DNA of 39,791 nt from an uncultured Clostridia bacterium. GTDB lineage: Bacteria; Bacillota; Clostridia; TANB77; CAG-508. The notes below the pieces were generated by a model. It saw nothing but the letters and a program-made list of their open reading frames with translations. It ran no database searches and was not told the origin of the DNA. Location of the stretch: NCBI GenBank assembly GCA_944387495.1, contig CALXFD010000019.1, forward strand, positions 1 to 39,791, written 5' to 3'. The position numbers and the translations under genes were made by a program. Shown in pieces: positions 1-9,122 of this stretch (position 1 is the stretch's first letter; the number at the start of each line of letters is the position of its first letter).

Positions 1-32
1 CTTATTTTTTACTCTCAATTTGCGTTTTGGAT

Positions 33-69
33 GCTAGCATTTTTTCATTATGACCATGCGCTAGCATTT
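33..69. repeat. Direct repeat GCTAGCATTT x2
   Basis: The 10-mer GCTAGCATTT occurs at 33-42 and again at 60-69, 27 bp apart. It lies exactly where the prepilin-like reading frame on the minus strand stops resembling its family. GCTAGC is itself palindromic. The pair could mark a recombination junction or be a chance duplication; no recombinase gene is visible here, and the window ends too close to judge. Confidence 0.4.
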
Positions 70-158
70 AGTACTATAGTTATAACTAAGGCTATTAGCG
101 TAATTCCCTTATTAGTATTCTTTTTTAATTTTTCCTTTTTTGCATTTGTTTTTTTCAT
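48..158 (-). pseudogene. Truncated type IV prepilin-like leader
   Basis: This short minus-strand frame of 36 codons has a good ribosome site (AGAGAGG) before its ATG at 158. It encodes a lysine-rich leader followed by KGITLIALVITIVL, the class III signal peptide of type IV pilins and pseudopilins: basic leader, Gly before the cleavage point, then a hydrophobic helix. The family normally continues with a full helix and a globular domain. Here the frame ends after seven further residues, right at the GCTAGCATTT repeats. It looks like a pilin gene cut by rearrangement, or the start of a cassette whose body lies elsewhere. The leader assignment is clear; the history is inference. Confidence 0.6.
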
Positions 159-211
159 TCTCTTTTTCCTCTCTCTTACTTTTCAGTTTTTTCCTTTTAA
201 CTCTTTTTTAG

Positions 212-358
212 TTAAAAAATCTCTTTTCTTTTAGTATTTGAGCTTTTGCATTTTTTATTCTCTCCATTTAATATAACTTTTAAAGCATTTGTTGTCAATG
301 TGTTTTTATCATTTATAATAGTTTTGTAGTTGAATTTCAATAATTTCTTCTTTTTCAT
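212..358 (-). CDS. Possible small hypothetical protein, 48 aa
   Basis: An open minus-strand frame of 48 residues begins MKKKKLLKFNYKTII and ends with a basic Lys/Arg/Ser-rich tail. Only a weak purine stretch precedes the ATG. No family is recognised. It has a non-random composition for such AT-rich DNA (alternating hydrophobic and polar residues up to about residue 30), but it may be decayed coding sequence like its neighbours in this 870-bp debris region. Confidence 0.25.
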   Translation of the reverse strand: MKKKKLLKFNYKTIINDKNTLTTNALKVILNGENKKCKSSNTKRKEIF

Positions 359-404
359 TTATTTTTTCTTTACGAATTGTTCTATAAAATATCTATATAT
401 AAAA

Positions 405-477
405 AAATAGCAAAATCAAACCTATATTTTTCTTGTATATCTACATTTTTTTATAACTAAAAATTCTATAATATACT

Positions 478-500
<23 letters not shown>
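405..500 (-). terminator. Long hairpin with T-tract, minus strand
   Basis: Two 22-nt arms, 479-500 and 405-426, are complementary. The two imperfect positions are A-C mismatches in plus-strand RNA but G-U wobbles in minus-strand RNA, so the structure is maintained for a minus-strand transcript. The second arm runs directly into seven T residues. This fits an intrinsic terminator with a long (52-nt) loop. The stop codon of the small ORF at 478-676 lies in the first arm. Confidence 0.5.
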
Positions 501-676
<176 letters not shown>

Positions 677-832
677 TTTCTACTCCTCTTTGTTTTTTTA
701 TTTATTTTATCTTACCATTTTTATTATTTCTTTTCAATATTTGTAATTAATTTGTAATATTTTTCATTACTTCTTCTAAAACTAATTTTACTATTATTAT
801 ATTTATTCTTTTTTCTCCTTTGGCTAATTTTA

Positions 833-866
833 AAAGAGATTAAAGCATGTTAACTTTAATCTCTTT
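833..866 (-). terminator. Terminator of the ABC-2 operon
   Basis: Perfect 13-bp arms (833-845 and 854-866) with an 8-nt loop lie just downstream of the ABC permease stop at 874. On the minus strand the second arm ends in TTTT, then A residues, so the U-tract is short. Confidence 0.7.
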
Positions 867-873
867 AAGCTAA

Positions 874-2343
874 TTAAATATTTTTAATATTCTTCTTCTT
901 AAATATAATAAATGTTGGTATTATCATAATTAAGAAATAAATTACACAAATAATTATAGAACTAATTAATGTCATTCCTTCCATAAGTGGTAAGCCTCCA
1001 AATAAGTATTGGCTAAAATCCCAATTTAGTGTTACAAAATATTTCATAAAACCTAAATTATATGCTATTGCTAATTGGTTTATAATCATATTTGCCATAT
1101 AGCCTAAAAGTGCTATTGTAATTGCTAATGCACTGTTTGTAAATATTGTACTTAATGCAAATGCAAGTGTTGCAAGTAATATAATCATTGGTAATTGTGC
1201 TAATGTTTGTAATCCTACATATGCAAATATATTCATTGTTTGTAGTGAATTTGTGTTAAAATTATAATGTACTACTGGCACTGATAAGCTATCAAATCCA
1301 AATATAATTCCTCCAACTAAAACTTGCATTAATATTGCAACTATTATTGTAAATAATACTATTAGCATCGTAGTTATAAATTTTGCTAATAATATTTTTG
1401 TTCTACTATATGGTTTTACTAATAATAATTTTACAGTTCCTTTGTTAAATTCTTCACTTACTATTGTACCTGCTATCATTACAATTACTACTATTATAAA
1501 TAATCCAAATTGGTTATAAAAATCTTCTAATATTCCTTTTAGACTATTTGTTTTATTTACATCAACTTCATTGTCTAATACATATTTATATTTTTCTTTG
1601 TTTTCAATTAATTGGTTATAATTTTGTTTATCTTTGTAAGATACCTCTTTTTCTCCATTATCCATATCATAGTTTAATAATTCTTGTGAAGCAGAATTAT
1701 ATTGTGATAATGCATTATTTAAGTAATCATTTCCATATTTTATTTCTTTATTTATTCTATATTCCAAAACTTCTTTATTTATATTATTTATTGCAATTTC
1801 TTTATCTAATTGTTGTAATATTTGTTTATCTTCTGTTGTATTTTTTTGCACTTCTAATTCTTTTATTTTTTGTTCTGTTTGCTCTAATTCTGTGTTTACG
1901 AAATATTTCCAGTCATCTTTATCTAATTTTTCTACTATTGCTGATATTTCTTCATTAATTTGTGCTACTTTTTCTTCATTCTTTTCTGTACCATACATAA
2001 ATGTATTTCTTTCTTGTATATAACTCATCATAGTTGTTCCTATTACTTGTCTTTGCCATGCATTTTCATCATATTTACTCATATAACCAATCATATCTCT
2101 TTGTGATTTTAAGTCAATATATGTGCTTGTATCACTAGGTTTTGATGGGTCTAGTTTTGCTAATTCATCATCTAAGTATTCTATATATCCTTCACTATAT
2201 GCATAATCATTATAATAATTTCCATAAGAATATTTAAACATTATATTCATAAAAATTAAGAAAAGTAGTATTACTATTAAAGCAATATATATTGTTTTCT
2301 TTTTAAAAATCTTTATTAATTCATTTTTAATTAATTTACTCAA
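874..2343 (-). CDS. ABC-2 type transporter permease
   Basis: The permease partner of the ATPase just upstream, with which it overlaps by 8 nt, a sign of translational coupling. One N-terminal membrane helix (about residues 18-37) is followed by a long extracytoplasmic Lys/Glu-rich, probably coiled-coil segment (about 45-265). A C-terminal block of five or six helices (about 275-480) contains the typical ABC-2 segment VSEEFNKGTVKLLLVKP. The start codon is TTG, preceded by GGGGGG; no ATG fits. The two-part exporter probably handles a peptide, lipid or drug. The substrate cannot be read from sequence. Confidence 0.88.
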   Translation of the reverse strand: MSKLIKNELIKIFKKKTIYIALIVILLFLIFMNIMFKYSYGNYYNDYAYSEGYIEYLDDELAKLDPSKPSDTSTYIDLKSQRDMIGYMSKYDENAWQRQVIGTTMMSYIQERNTFMYGTEKNEEKVAQINEEISAIVEKLDKDDWKYFVNTELEQTEQKIKELEVQKNTTEDKQILQQLDKEIAINNINKEVLEYRINKEIKYGNDYLNNALSQYNSASQELLNYDMDNGEKEVSYKDKQNYNQLIENKEKYKYVLDNEVDVNKTNSLKGILEDFYNQFGLFIIVVIVMIAGTIVSEEFNKGTVKLLLVKPYSRTKILLAKFITTMLIVLFTIIVAILMQVLVGGIIFGFDSLSVPVVHYNFNTNSLQTMNIFAYVGLQTLAQLPMIILLATLAFALSTIFTNSALAITIALLGYMANMIINQLAIAYNLGFMKYFVTLNWDFSQYLFGGLPLMEGMTLISSIIICVIYFLIMIIPTFIIFKKKNIKNI

Positions 2344-3260
2344 TTACATTCCCCCCAGTCTTTTCAAAAAATGCTTCTTCTAGTGTTTTTTCTTCTTCTT
2401 TTATTGCAAATATTTTAATTTTATTTTGTACTAATATTTCTACTATTTCAGGTATTTTTGCTTTTTCTACATCAACTTTTAAAACTTTTCCTTCTACATT
2501 TTCTGCTAAACAACTTATATGGCTATTTTCTAATAACTCTTTTGCCTTATTTATATTATCTAATTCAAATATTTTAAACTTTCTACTTGTTTCTTGTTTT
2601 ATTTTAGAAATTTCACTTGTTTCTATTACCTCTCCATTTTTTATAATACAAACTTTATTACAGAAATTATCAAGTTCTGCTAAATTATGGCTTGATATTA
2701 ATATTGCCATTTTTTTCTTTTTAGCCAAATTCACTAGAAGTTCTCTCATTTCTTTAATTCCTTCTGGGTCTAAACCATTTGTTGGCTCATCTAAAATTAA
2801 TAAATTAGGTTCATGTAAAATTGCTTGTGCTATACCTAATCTTTGTCTCATTCCCAAAGAATATTTTGATACTTTATCATTTATCCTATTCTCTAATTTT
2901 ACCAATTTTACAACTTCATCAATTCTTCCGTGTTGGTATTCCCTTATACAAATTTGCAACCAATTTCAAATTTTCATAACCAGATAAATACATATACATA
3001 TCTGGATTTTCCACAATCGCTCCAACTTTTTCAATTGCTTTTGTAAAGTCTGTTTGTATATTATACCCATTAATTATAACTTTACCTTCTGTTATACTTT
3101 GTAACCCTAAAATTAATTTAATTGTGGTAGTTTTTCCTGCACCATTTGGTCCTATAAATCCTAGAATATCTCCTTCTTCAATTTTAAAGGATACATTTTT
3201 TAAAATCTGCTTTTTACCAAATGTTTTTGATAGATTTTCACATTCTAATATTGTATTCAT
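2336..3260 (-). CDS. ABC transporter ATP-binding protein, +1 frameshift at CGG
   Basis: An ABC-2 type ATPase of about 307 residues if one base is skipped. The first frame (from 3260) carries Walker [10 protein letters not shown] and the Q-loop region. The second carries the signature YSLGMRQR, Walker [13 protein letters not shown] and the H-loop SSHNL. The frames join at 2928-2930: the first reads CCA ACA CGG AAG AAT TGA. Skipping the C of CGG gives GGA AGA ATT GAT, continuing as a normal ATPase ([10 protein letters not shown]). All motifs are intact, so this looks like a working gene with either programmed frameshifting or a one-base assembly insertion, though a recent pseudogene is possible. 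The ATG at 3260 is chosen over 3266 because AGGAGG lies 6 nt before it. Confidence 0.85.
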
Positions 3261-3351
3261 TTCCATCCTCCTCTTCGTTTTTTCTTATTCTACCACAATT
3301 GTATTTCTAATACTATTTATTTTTTCTTAATATTATCTAAATAATTTATTA

Positions 3352-3385
3352 AGTGTCCAAAAAGAAACGTCCCTAATTAGACACT
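3352..3385. repeat. Short GGGACG-type intergenic element with GTGTC arms
   Basis: The 6-bp arms AGTGTC (3352-3357) and GACACT (3380-3385) flank a loop holding ACGTCCC, that is GGGACGT on the minus strand. The alr stop codon lies within it. A related segment with GACGTGTC and GGGGACG lies at 4546-4579. This looks like a dispersed intergenic repeat family; on the minus strand it could help end alr transcription. Confidence 0.4.
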
Positions 3386-4446
3386 CTATATACTCTTTTT
3401 CCTATTTCTGTTAACACTTCATAAGGTATTGTTTCTAAATATTCCGCAGTTTCTTCTATATGTTTATTATCTTTCAAGATTAACACATCATCATACAAAT
3501 TAACTTTTTCATCAATTTCTACAAATAACATATCCATACAAATATTGCCAACAATCCTATACTTTCTGTCATTAATATATACATATCTACCACTATTTTT
3601 TCTAATAATACCATCTGCATATCCTATTGGAACTACTCCTATTTTTGTGTCTTTTTCTGCTTTGAAAGCTCCATTATATCCAACAGTTTGTCCTTTTGGT
3701 AAATCATGTATTTGTACTATATTACTATGCAATTTTACAACAGATTTCAACCCTAAATCATCTTCGTTTGTAAATCCATACATTATAATACCTAATCTAC
3801 ATCCATTTACAAAATCAGGTTTTTGGTAATTTATTAAAGCTTCACTTGCTGAAATATGAATAACTTTTATTTGAGCTAAATCAATATTTTTTATAATTTC
3901 TTTAAATTTTTCTATTTGCATATCATAATCATGTTTAGAATTTGCATTATAAATATGAGTATAAATTCCATCTATTATGATATCTTGATTTTTAGCTATT
4001 TCGATAACTTTATTTAATTCCTCTTCTGTTTCAATTCCTAATCTATGCATTCCAGTTTCTATTTTTAAATGTATTTTTAGATTTCTTATAGCATTTTCTT
4101 CAATTTCTTTCATGTATTGTAAAGAATGCACTGTTACAATAATATTTGCTTTCTTAGTTTCTTCTAAAAATTCCACGGGAATATGCCCTAGACATAATAT
4201 AGGTATTTGTTCAAATTTTTTCCTTATAGTAATTGCTTCTTCAAAAGTTGCAACAGCTAGATAATTACATCCTGCTTCTATAATAGTTTGTGTTGCATTT
4301 AGATTTTCATCATCTAAACCATAACAATTTGCTTTGACAACTCCTATATGATAATCATAATTATTATATTTTTTTATTATTTTTTGAACATTTTGTTTTA
4401 AATTATTTTTATTTATTTCTAAATATGTGTTTCTAGATAAATTCAT
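3373..4446 (-). CDS. alr: Alanine racemase
   Basis: A PLP enzyme interconverting L- and D-alanine for peptidoglycan. Length 357, slightly shorter than the usual 370-390. The PLP-lysine motif appears as VVKANCYG near residue 38. The catalytic-tyrosine segment VGYNGAF is followed by the conserved PIGYADG. The C-terminal beta-domain motif GNICMDM is present. The usual YGHG after the lysine is YGLD here, a modest deviation. The start has AAAGGAG about 7 nt upstream. It is separated from the ABC exporter by a terminator-like hairpin, so it probably has its own promoter in 4447-4480. Confidence 0.93.
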   Translation of the reverse strand: MNLSRNTYLEINKNNLKQNVQKIIKKYNNYDYHIGVVKANCYGLDDENLNATQTIIEAGCNYLAVATFEEAITIRKKFEQIPILCLGHIPVEFLEETKKANIIVTVHSLQYMKEIEENAIRNLKIHLKIETGMHRLGIETEEELNKVIEIAKNQDIIIDGIYTHIYNANSKHDYDMQIEKFKEIIKNIDLAQIKVIHISASEALINYQKPDFVNGCRLGIIMYGFTNEDDLGLKSVVKLHSNIVQIHDLPKGQTVGYNGAFKAEKDTKIGVVPIGYADGIIRKNSGRYVYINDRKYRIVGNICMDMLFVEIDEKVNLYDDVLILKDNKHIEETAEYLETIPYEVLTEIGKRVYRVSN

Positions 4447-4479
4447 CTTTTTTCTCCTTTTACTTATATGTTTTTAAGT

Positions 4480-4540
4480 AAAAAAGGATAGACAACTGGC
4501 TTTAAATAAGTGTTTTGTTCAGTTTATCCATCCCTTTTAT
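4480..4540 (-). terminator. Terminator after the ABC exporter operon
   Basis: On the minus strand an imperfect long stem (AAAAGGGATGGATAAACTG pairing with CAGTTGTCTATCCTTTTTT) ends in six T residues. It lies between the exporter stop (4577) and the alr start (4446). Confidence 0.65.
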
Positions 4541-4545
4541 TATAA

Positions 4546-4579
4546 AGTGAGACGATTTGACACGTCCCCAACGTTCCTA
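4546..4579. repeat. Second GGGACG-type element at exporter gene end
   Basis: Minus-strand text here contains GGGGACGTGTC followed by GTCTCAC, resembling the GGGACGT/GACAC element at 3352-3385. It overlaps the last codon of the upstream exporter gene. Two similar non-coding pieces within 1.2 kb suggest a dispersed family; genome-wide copies cannot be checked here. Confidence 0.35.
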
Positions 4580-6451
4580 ATCTATTTCAATAGCACCTGT
4601 ATATAATCCATAGTATGTTCCTTTTTGTGCTATCAATTCTTCATGATTTCCTCTTTCTATTATTCTTCCATGGTCTAATACCATTATTAAATCAGAATTT
4701 TTAATTGTAGAAAGTCTATGTGCTATAACAAATACTGTTCTTCCTTTCATTAATTTATCCATTCCATCTTGAACTATTTTTTCTGTTCTTGTATCTATAC
4801 TTGATGTAGCTTCATCTAGTATTAATACTGGTGGATTGTTTAATGCTGCTCTTGCTATTGATAGTAATTGTCTTTGTCCTTGTGATAATCCTTCTCCATT
4901 TCCTGTGATTACAGTGTCATATCCATGTGGTAAATGTTTTATAAATGTATCTGCATTTGCTAGTTTTGCTGCTGCTATAACTTCTTCATCTGTTGCTTCT
5001 AATTTTCCATATCTTATATTGTCTTTTATTGTTCCTGTAAATAAGCTTGTGTCTTGCAAAACCATTCCTAGTGATTTTCTTAAATCATCTTTTTTGATTT
5101 TTCTTATATTTATTCTGTCATATCTAATTTTTCCTTCTTGTATATCATAAAATCTATTTATTAGGTTTGTTATTGTTGTTTTTCCTGCTCCTGTTGCTCC
5201 TACAAATGATACTTTTTGTCCTTCTTTTGCTTTTAATGTAATATCATGTAATATTCTTTTATGTTCTACATATCCAAATTGTACATTTTCAAATTCTACT
5301 TGTCCACGAAGTCTTGTGTATGTAATTCTACCATCTTTATGTGGATGTTTCCATGCCCACATTCCTGTTCTTTCTTTTGCTTCTACTAATTTTCCATTTT
5401 CCATTTTTGCATTTACAAGTGTTACATATCCTTCATCTTGTTCTTCTTCTTCATCTATTAATTCAAATATTCTTTCAGCACCTGCTAATGCCATGATTAT
5501 TGAGTTCATTTGTTGAGAAACTTGACCTAGTGGGTTTGTAAATGCTTTTACGAATTGTAAAAATGCAGCTATACTACCAATTGTAAGTATTCCATTTACA
5601 GATAATATTCCTCCTATTACTGCAACTAATACATATCCTAAATTTCCTATATTCATTATACAAGGCATTAAAATATTTGCATACATATTTGCATTTGATA
5701 CACTATCACATAATTGCTCATTTAGTTCATCAAATTTTTTCTTTGATTCTTCTTCATAGTTAAATACTTTAACTACTTTTTGACCTTCCATCATTTCTTC
5801 TATGTATCCATCTACTTTACCAATGTCTTCTTGTTGTTTTACGAAATATCTTGAACTATTTCCACCTAGGTATTTTGATACAAATATCATCAATATTACC
5901 ATTGCTAAAACTACTAATGTTAAATATACATTTGTTGAAAACATTGATATTAATATTGTTATCATTGTTACCATTGCTGAAAATACTTGTGGTATACTTT
6001 GACTTAGCATTTGTCTTAATGTATCAACATCATTTGTATATGTACTCATTATCTCTCCATGTGGTCTACTATCAAAATATCTTATTGGTAGTTTTTGCAT
6101 ATGTTCAAACATTTCTTTACGGATTTTATTTAATACACCTTGTGAAATATTAATCATTAATCTGTTATATATATATGTTCCTAATATTCCTAAAAGATAT
6201 ACTCCCGCCATCATAAATATTACTCTTAATAATGGCTCAAAATCAGGGTTTTGACTGTTTACTAATGGTACAATGAAATCATCTATTAAGTATTTTATAA
6301 ATTCTATTCCTGCAACTCCTACTAATGCACTTACAATTATACTTACTAATACTACAAATAATTGAAACTTATATTCACTTGTTACATATTTTAAAAGTCT
6401 TTTTATAGTTTTTAATTTGCTATGTTTTTTTGTCTTTTCATTATTACTCAT
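4577..6451 (-). CDS. ABC exporter half-transporter, catalytic-site subunit
   Basis: A type IV ABC exporter of 624 residues: six transmembrane helices (about residues 30-310) and a nucleotide-binding domain with Walker A GATGAGKTT, signature LSQGQ, Walker B VLILDEATSSID and H-loop IAHRLS. An insert with WAWKHPHKDG lies before the NBD. Walker B Glu and the H-loop His are intact here, while the upstream partner has lost both, and the signature is LSQGQ rather than LSGGQ. This is the division of labour of heterodimeric exporters such as TM287/288, LmrCD and BmrCD. The ATG at 6451 is chosen because AGGAG precedes it by 8 nt, giving an 8-nt overlap with the upstream gene. Likely a multidrug or lipid exporter. 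Confidence 0.93.
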   Translation of the reverse strand: MSNNEKTKKHSKLKTIKRLLKYVTSEYKFQLFVVLVSIIVSALVGVAGIEFIKYLIDDFIVPLVNSQNPDFEPLLRVIFMMAGVYLLGILGTYIYNRLMINISQGVLNKIRKEMFEHMQKLPIRYFDSRPHGEIMSTYTNDVDTLRQMLSQSIPQVFSAMVTMITILISMFSTNVYLTLVVLAMVILMIFVSKYLGGNSSRYFVKQQEDIGKVDGYIEEMMEGQKVVKVFNYEEESKKKFDELNEQLCDSVSNANMYANILMPCIMNIGNLGYVLVAVIGGILSVNGILTIGSIAAFLQFVKAFTNPLGQVSQQMNSIIMALAGAERIFELIDEEEEQDEGYVTLVNAKMENGKLVEAKERTGMWAWKHPHKDGRITYTRLRGQVEFENVQFGYVEHKRILHDITLKAKEGQKVSFVGATGAGKTTITNLINRFYDIQEGKIRYDRINIRKIKKDDLRKSLGMVLQDTSLFTGTIKDNIRYGKLEATDEEVIAAAKLANADTFIKHLPHGYDTVITGNGEGLSQGQRQLLSIARAALNNPPVLILDEATSSIDTRTEKIVQDGMDKLMKGRTVFVIAHRLSTIKNSDLIMVLDHGRIIERGNHEELIAQKGTYYGLYTGAIEID

Positions 6452-8183
6452 TATCATCTCCTCCCTTCGTTTGTGATTCATATACTTCTCTATATATTTC
6501 ATTTGTTTTTAATAATTCTTCTGATGTTCCTATTCCATCTATTTTTCCTTCATTTAATACAATTATCTTATCTGCATCTTCTATTGAAGAAACTCTTTGT
6601 GCAATTATTATTTTTGTTGTATTTGGGATTTCTTCTCTAAATGCTTTTCTAATTAAAGCATCTGTTTTTGTATCAACAGCACTTGTTGAGTCATCTAATA
6701 TTAAGATTTTTGGTTTTTTCAAGATTGCTCTTGCAATACAAATCCTTTGTTTTTGACCACCTGATACGTTTGTTCCACCTTGGTCTAATACTGTATCATA
6801 TTTGCTTGGGAATTCTTGAATAAATCCATCTGCTTGTGCTAGTTTACATGCTTCTTGTAATTCTTCTTCATCTGCATCTTTTTTACCCCATCTTAGGTTC
6901 TCAGCTATTGTTCCTGAGAACAATACATTTTTTTGTAAAACCATTGCAACTGCATCTCTTAATGCATGTATATCATAATCTCTTACATCTATTCCCCCAA
7001 CCTTTATTGAACCTTTTGTTACATCATAAAGTCTTGGAATTAATTGTACTAATGAAGATTTTGAACTACCTGTTCCTCCTATAATTCCTATTGTTTCTCC
7101 TTCTTTAATGTCTATATTAATATTTTCTAGTGCAAATTTATCTTCTTCTTTTTCATCACTATATGCAAAACTTACATTTTCAAATTTAATAGAACCATTA
7201 TTTACTTCTTTTACTGGATTTTCTTTATTTTTTAATGCTGGTTCTTCTTCTATAACTTCTATAATTCTCTCTGCTGATGATTGTGCCATAATTACCATTA
7301 CAAATACCATAGAAAGCATCATTAAACTTGATAATATTTGCCATGCATATGTTATAATACTTGATAATTGTCCTGTTTGCATTTGTCCACCAACTATTAA
7401 TTGTGAACCAATCCATGATATTAATAAAATACATGTATATATTGTTAATTGCATTGCAGGTCCATTAAATGTTACTATTTTTTCTGCTTTTTTAAAGTTT
7501 GTATATACTTCATTATTAACTTCTTTAAATTTTTCGTCTTCATAATCTTCTCTTACATATGCTTTAACAACTCTAATTGCTGATAAGTTTTCTTGTACAA
7601 CTCTATTTAATTTATCATATTTTTTAAATACTCTTTCAAAATTTGGATGTGCTTTTAGAGCAATAAATATTAATACAGCACCTAAAAGTGGTATTGCTAC
7701 AAAAAATATTAAAGATAATTTAGCATTTATAGATAAAACCATTAAAAGTGCAAATATCATCATTATTGGTCCTCTAACTAAAATTCTTATAATCATTTGA
7801 AATGCCATTTGCACGTTTGTAACATCTGTTGTCATTCTTGTTACTAAACTTGATGTTGAAAATTTGTCTATATTTTCAAAAGAATAGTCTTGTATTTTGT
7901 GAAACATTGCTTTTCTTAAATTTTTAGAATACCCTGCTGATGCTTTTGCTGCAAATCTTCCTGAAAGCATTCCAAATGCTAATGACATTATTGCTGAAAC
8001 TATTAATAATGCTCCAATTTCTAATATGTATTTTACATCATTATTTTGTATACCAACATCTATTATTTTTGCCATTAATAAAGGAATTACTACTTCCATT
8101 ATAACTTCTAAAACAACAAAAATTGGTGTTAATATTGTGTACTTCTTATACTCTTTGATAAAACTTGCTAATTTTTTTATCAT
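6444..8183 (-). CDS. ABC exporter half-transporter, degenerate-site subunit
   Basis: First gene of the exporter pair, 579 residues with six membrane helices (about 15-300) and a C-terminal NBD. Walker A is GGTGSSKSS, with Ser where the P-loop normally has Gly. The signature VSGGQ is canonical. Walker B is ILILDDSTS, with Asp for the catalytic Glu. The H-loop is IAQRVS, with Gln for His. These are the substitutions expected at the non-hydrolytic site of heterodimeric exporters, so the protein should pair with the downstream subunit. The ATG has AGGAGAGGAG close upstream. Confidence 0.93.
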   Translation of the reverse strand: MIKKLASFIKEYKKYTILTPIFVVLEVIMEVVIPLLMAKIIDVGIQNNDVKYILEIGALLIVSAIMSLAFGMLSGRFAAKASAGYSKNLRKAMFHKIQDYSFENIDKFSTSSLVTRMTTDVTNVQMAFQMIIRILVRGPIMMIFALLMVLSINAKLSLIFFVAIPLLGAVLIFIALKAHPNFERVFKKYDKLNRVVQENLSAIRVVKAYVREDYEDEKFKEVNNEVYTNFKKAEKIVTFNGPAMQLTIYTCILLISWIGSQLIVGGQMQTGQLSSIITYAWQILSSLMMLSMVFVMVIMAQSSAERIIEVIEEEPALKNKENPVKEVNNGSIKFENVSFAYSDEKEEDKFALENINIDIKEGETIGIIGGTGSSKSSLVQLIPRLYDVTKGSIKVGGIDVRDYDIHALRDAVAMVLQKNVLFSGTIAENLRWGKKDADEEELQEACKLAQADGFIQEFPSKYDTVLDQGGTNVSGGQKQRICIARAILKKPKILILDDSTSAVDTKTDALIRKAFREEIPNTTKIIIAQRVSSIEDADKIIVLNEGKIDGIGTSEELLKTNEIYREVYESQTKGGDDNE

Positions 8184-8421
8184 TTTTTCAACTCCTCTCC
8201 TTAATTATAAAAATTTTAATTAAATATTATGTTTAAAAGCTTTGTAACCAACATTCCAACTATACTATTTTAATTGAAATTTTTTTATTTGTCAAATAAA
8301 AAATCACTATTTTTTAATATATTTGCTTTAAATTTACTAATTAAAAGAATTCCATTAATTGTAGAAATTTTAAAAATTATATGATATACTAAGGCTATAT
8401 TTACGAGGAGATGATAAGAAA

Positions 8422-9078
8422 ATGGAAAATAAATATAATTTAACTTTGGAACAAAATATATTTTTAGCAAAAAGAAACTTAGTAGATAATATATATTCAA
8501 ATGCAAGAATGGAAGGCTTGAATATAACTTTTCCAGAAACTAAAACAATATTAGAAGGCATTAATGTTCCAAATTTAAAAATAGATGAAATTCAATGCAT
8601 ATTAAATTTAAGAGATGCTTGGAAATATGTTATAAACAATATAGAAAAAGATTTTGACTTAGATTTTATTTGTAAAATAAATGAACTAGTAGCTAGGAAT
8701 GAAAGTATTTCTTGGGGAGTTCTAAGACAAGGTAATGTACAAATAACTGGAACTGAATATATTCCTGACATTCCAAATGAAGAAAATGTTAAACAACAAA
8801 TTGCAAATATCTTGCAAATAGAAAATGCAACAGAAAGAGCTATTGAATATATGTTATATGGAATGAAAAGTCAATTATTTTGGGATGGAAATAAAAGAAC
8901 AAGTACAATTTGTGCTAACAAAATTATGATTGAAAATGGTTGTGGTATTATAAAAGTCCCTGATAATAAATTAAAAGATTTTACAGTCCTTTTATCTGAA
9001 TTTTATAGTACAAATAAAAAAGAACAGCTAAAACAATTTATTTTTGACAATTGTATTGATGGAATAGTTTTTCAATAA
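8422..9078 (+). CDS. Fic/DOC-fold protein with altered active-site motif
   Basis: A 218-residue Fic-domain protein. The core motif reads QLFWDGNKRTS (around residues 151-161), matching HxFx(D/E)GN(K/G)R except that the catalytic His is Gln. An N-terminal segment ARMEGLNITFPET resembles the autoinhibitory (S/T)xxxE(G/N) helix of class II Fic proteins, with Asn at the Ser/Thr position. Fic enzymes usually transfer AMP or another phosphate-containing group; loss of the His predicts weak or different chemistry. No antitoxin-like partner gene is adjacent. GAGGAG precedes the ATG by about 10 nt. The gene is transcribed divergently from the ABC exporter, with 238 bp of AT-rich DNA between them. Confidence 0.85.
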   Translation: MENKYNLTLEQNIFLAKRNLVDNIYSNARMEGLNITFPETKTILEGINVPNLKIDEIQCILNLRDAWKYVINNIEKDFDLDFICKINELVARNESISWGVLRQGNVQITGTEYIPDIPNEENVKQQIANILQIENATERAIEYMLYGMKSQLFWDGNKRTSTICANKIMIENGCGIIKVPDNKLKDFTVLLSEFYSTNKKEQLKQFIFDNCIDGIVFQ

Positions 9079-9088
9079 ATATAAGAAA

Positions 9089-9122
9089 AAAGATGAAATT
9101 TCAAGTATGAAACTTCATCTTT
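9089..9122. terminator. Bidirectional hairpin between convergent genes
   Basis: Arms AAAGATGAA (9089-9097) and TTCATCTTT (9114-9122) enclose a second stem TTTCA/TGAAA. It follows the Fic gene stop and overlaps the last codons of the convergent DUF6320 gene, so it can stop transcription both ways. T-tracts are short. Confidence 0.6.

Noticed and set aside
31..234. 67-residue Phe-rich plus-strand ORF
   Set aside because: Antisense of the prepilin leader and poly-A/T sequence; poly-Phe composition is typical of AT-rich shadows.
679..832. Degraded ORF with AAAGGAG but no usable start (frame ending VMKNITN)
   Set aside because: The frame is short and begins at an ATA; too little to call a gene.
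8184..8421. Search for a regulatory RNA or operator between the exporter and Fic genes
   Set aside because: Only AT-rich sequence with a TATACT near 8385 lacking a good -35; no stable hairpin or riboswitch pattern seen.
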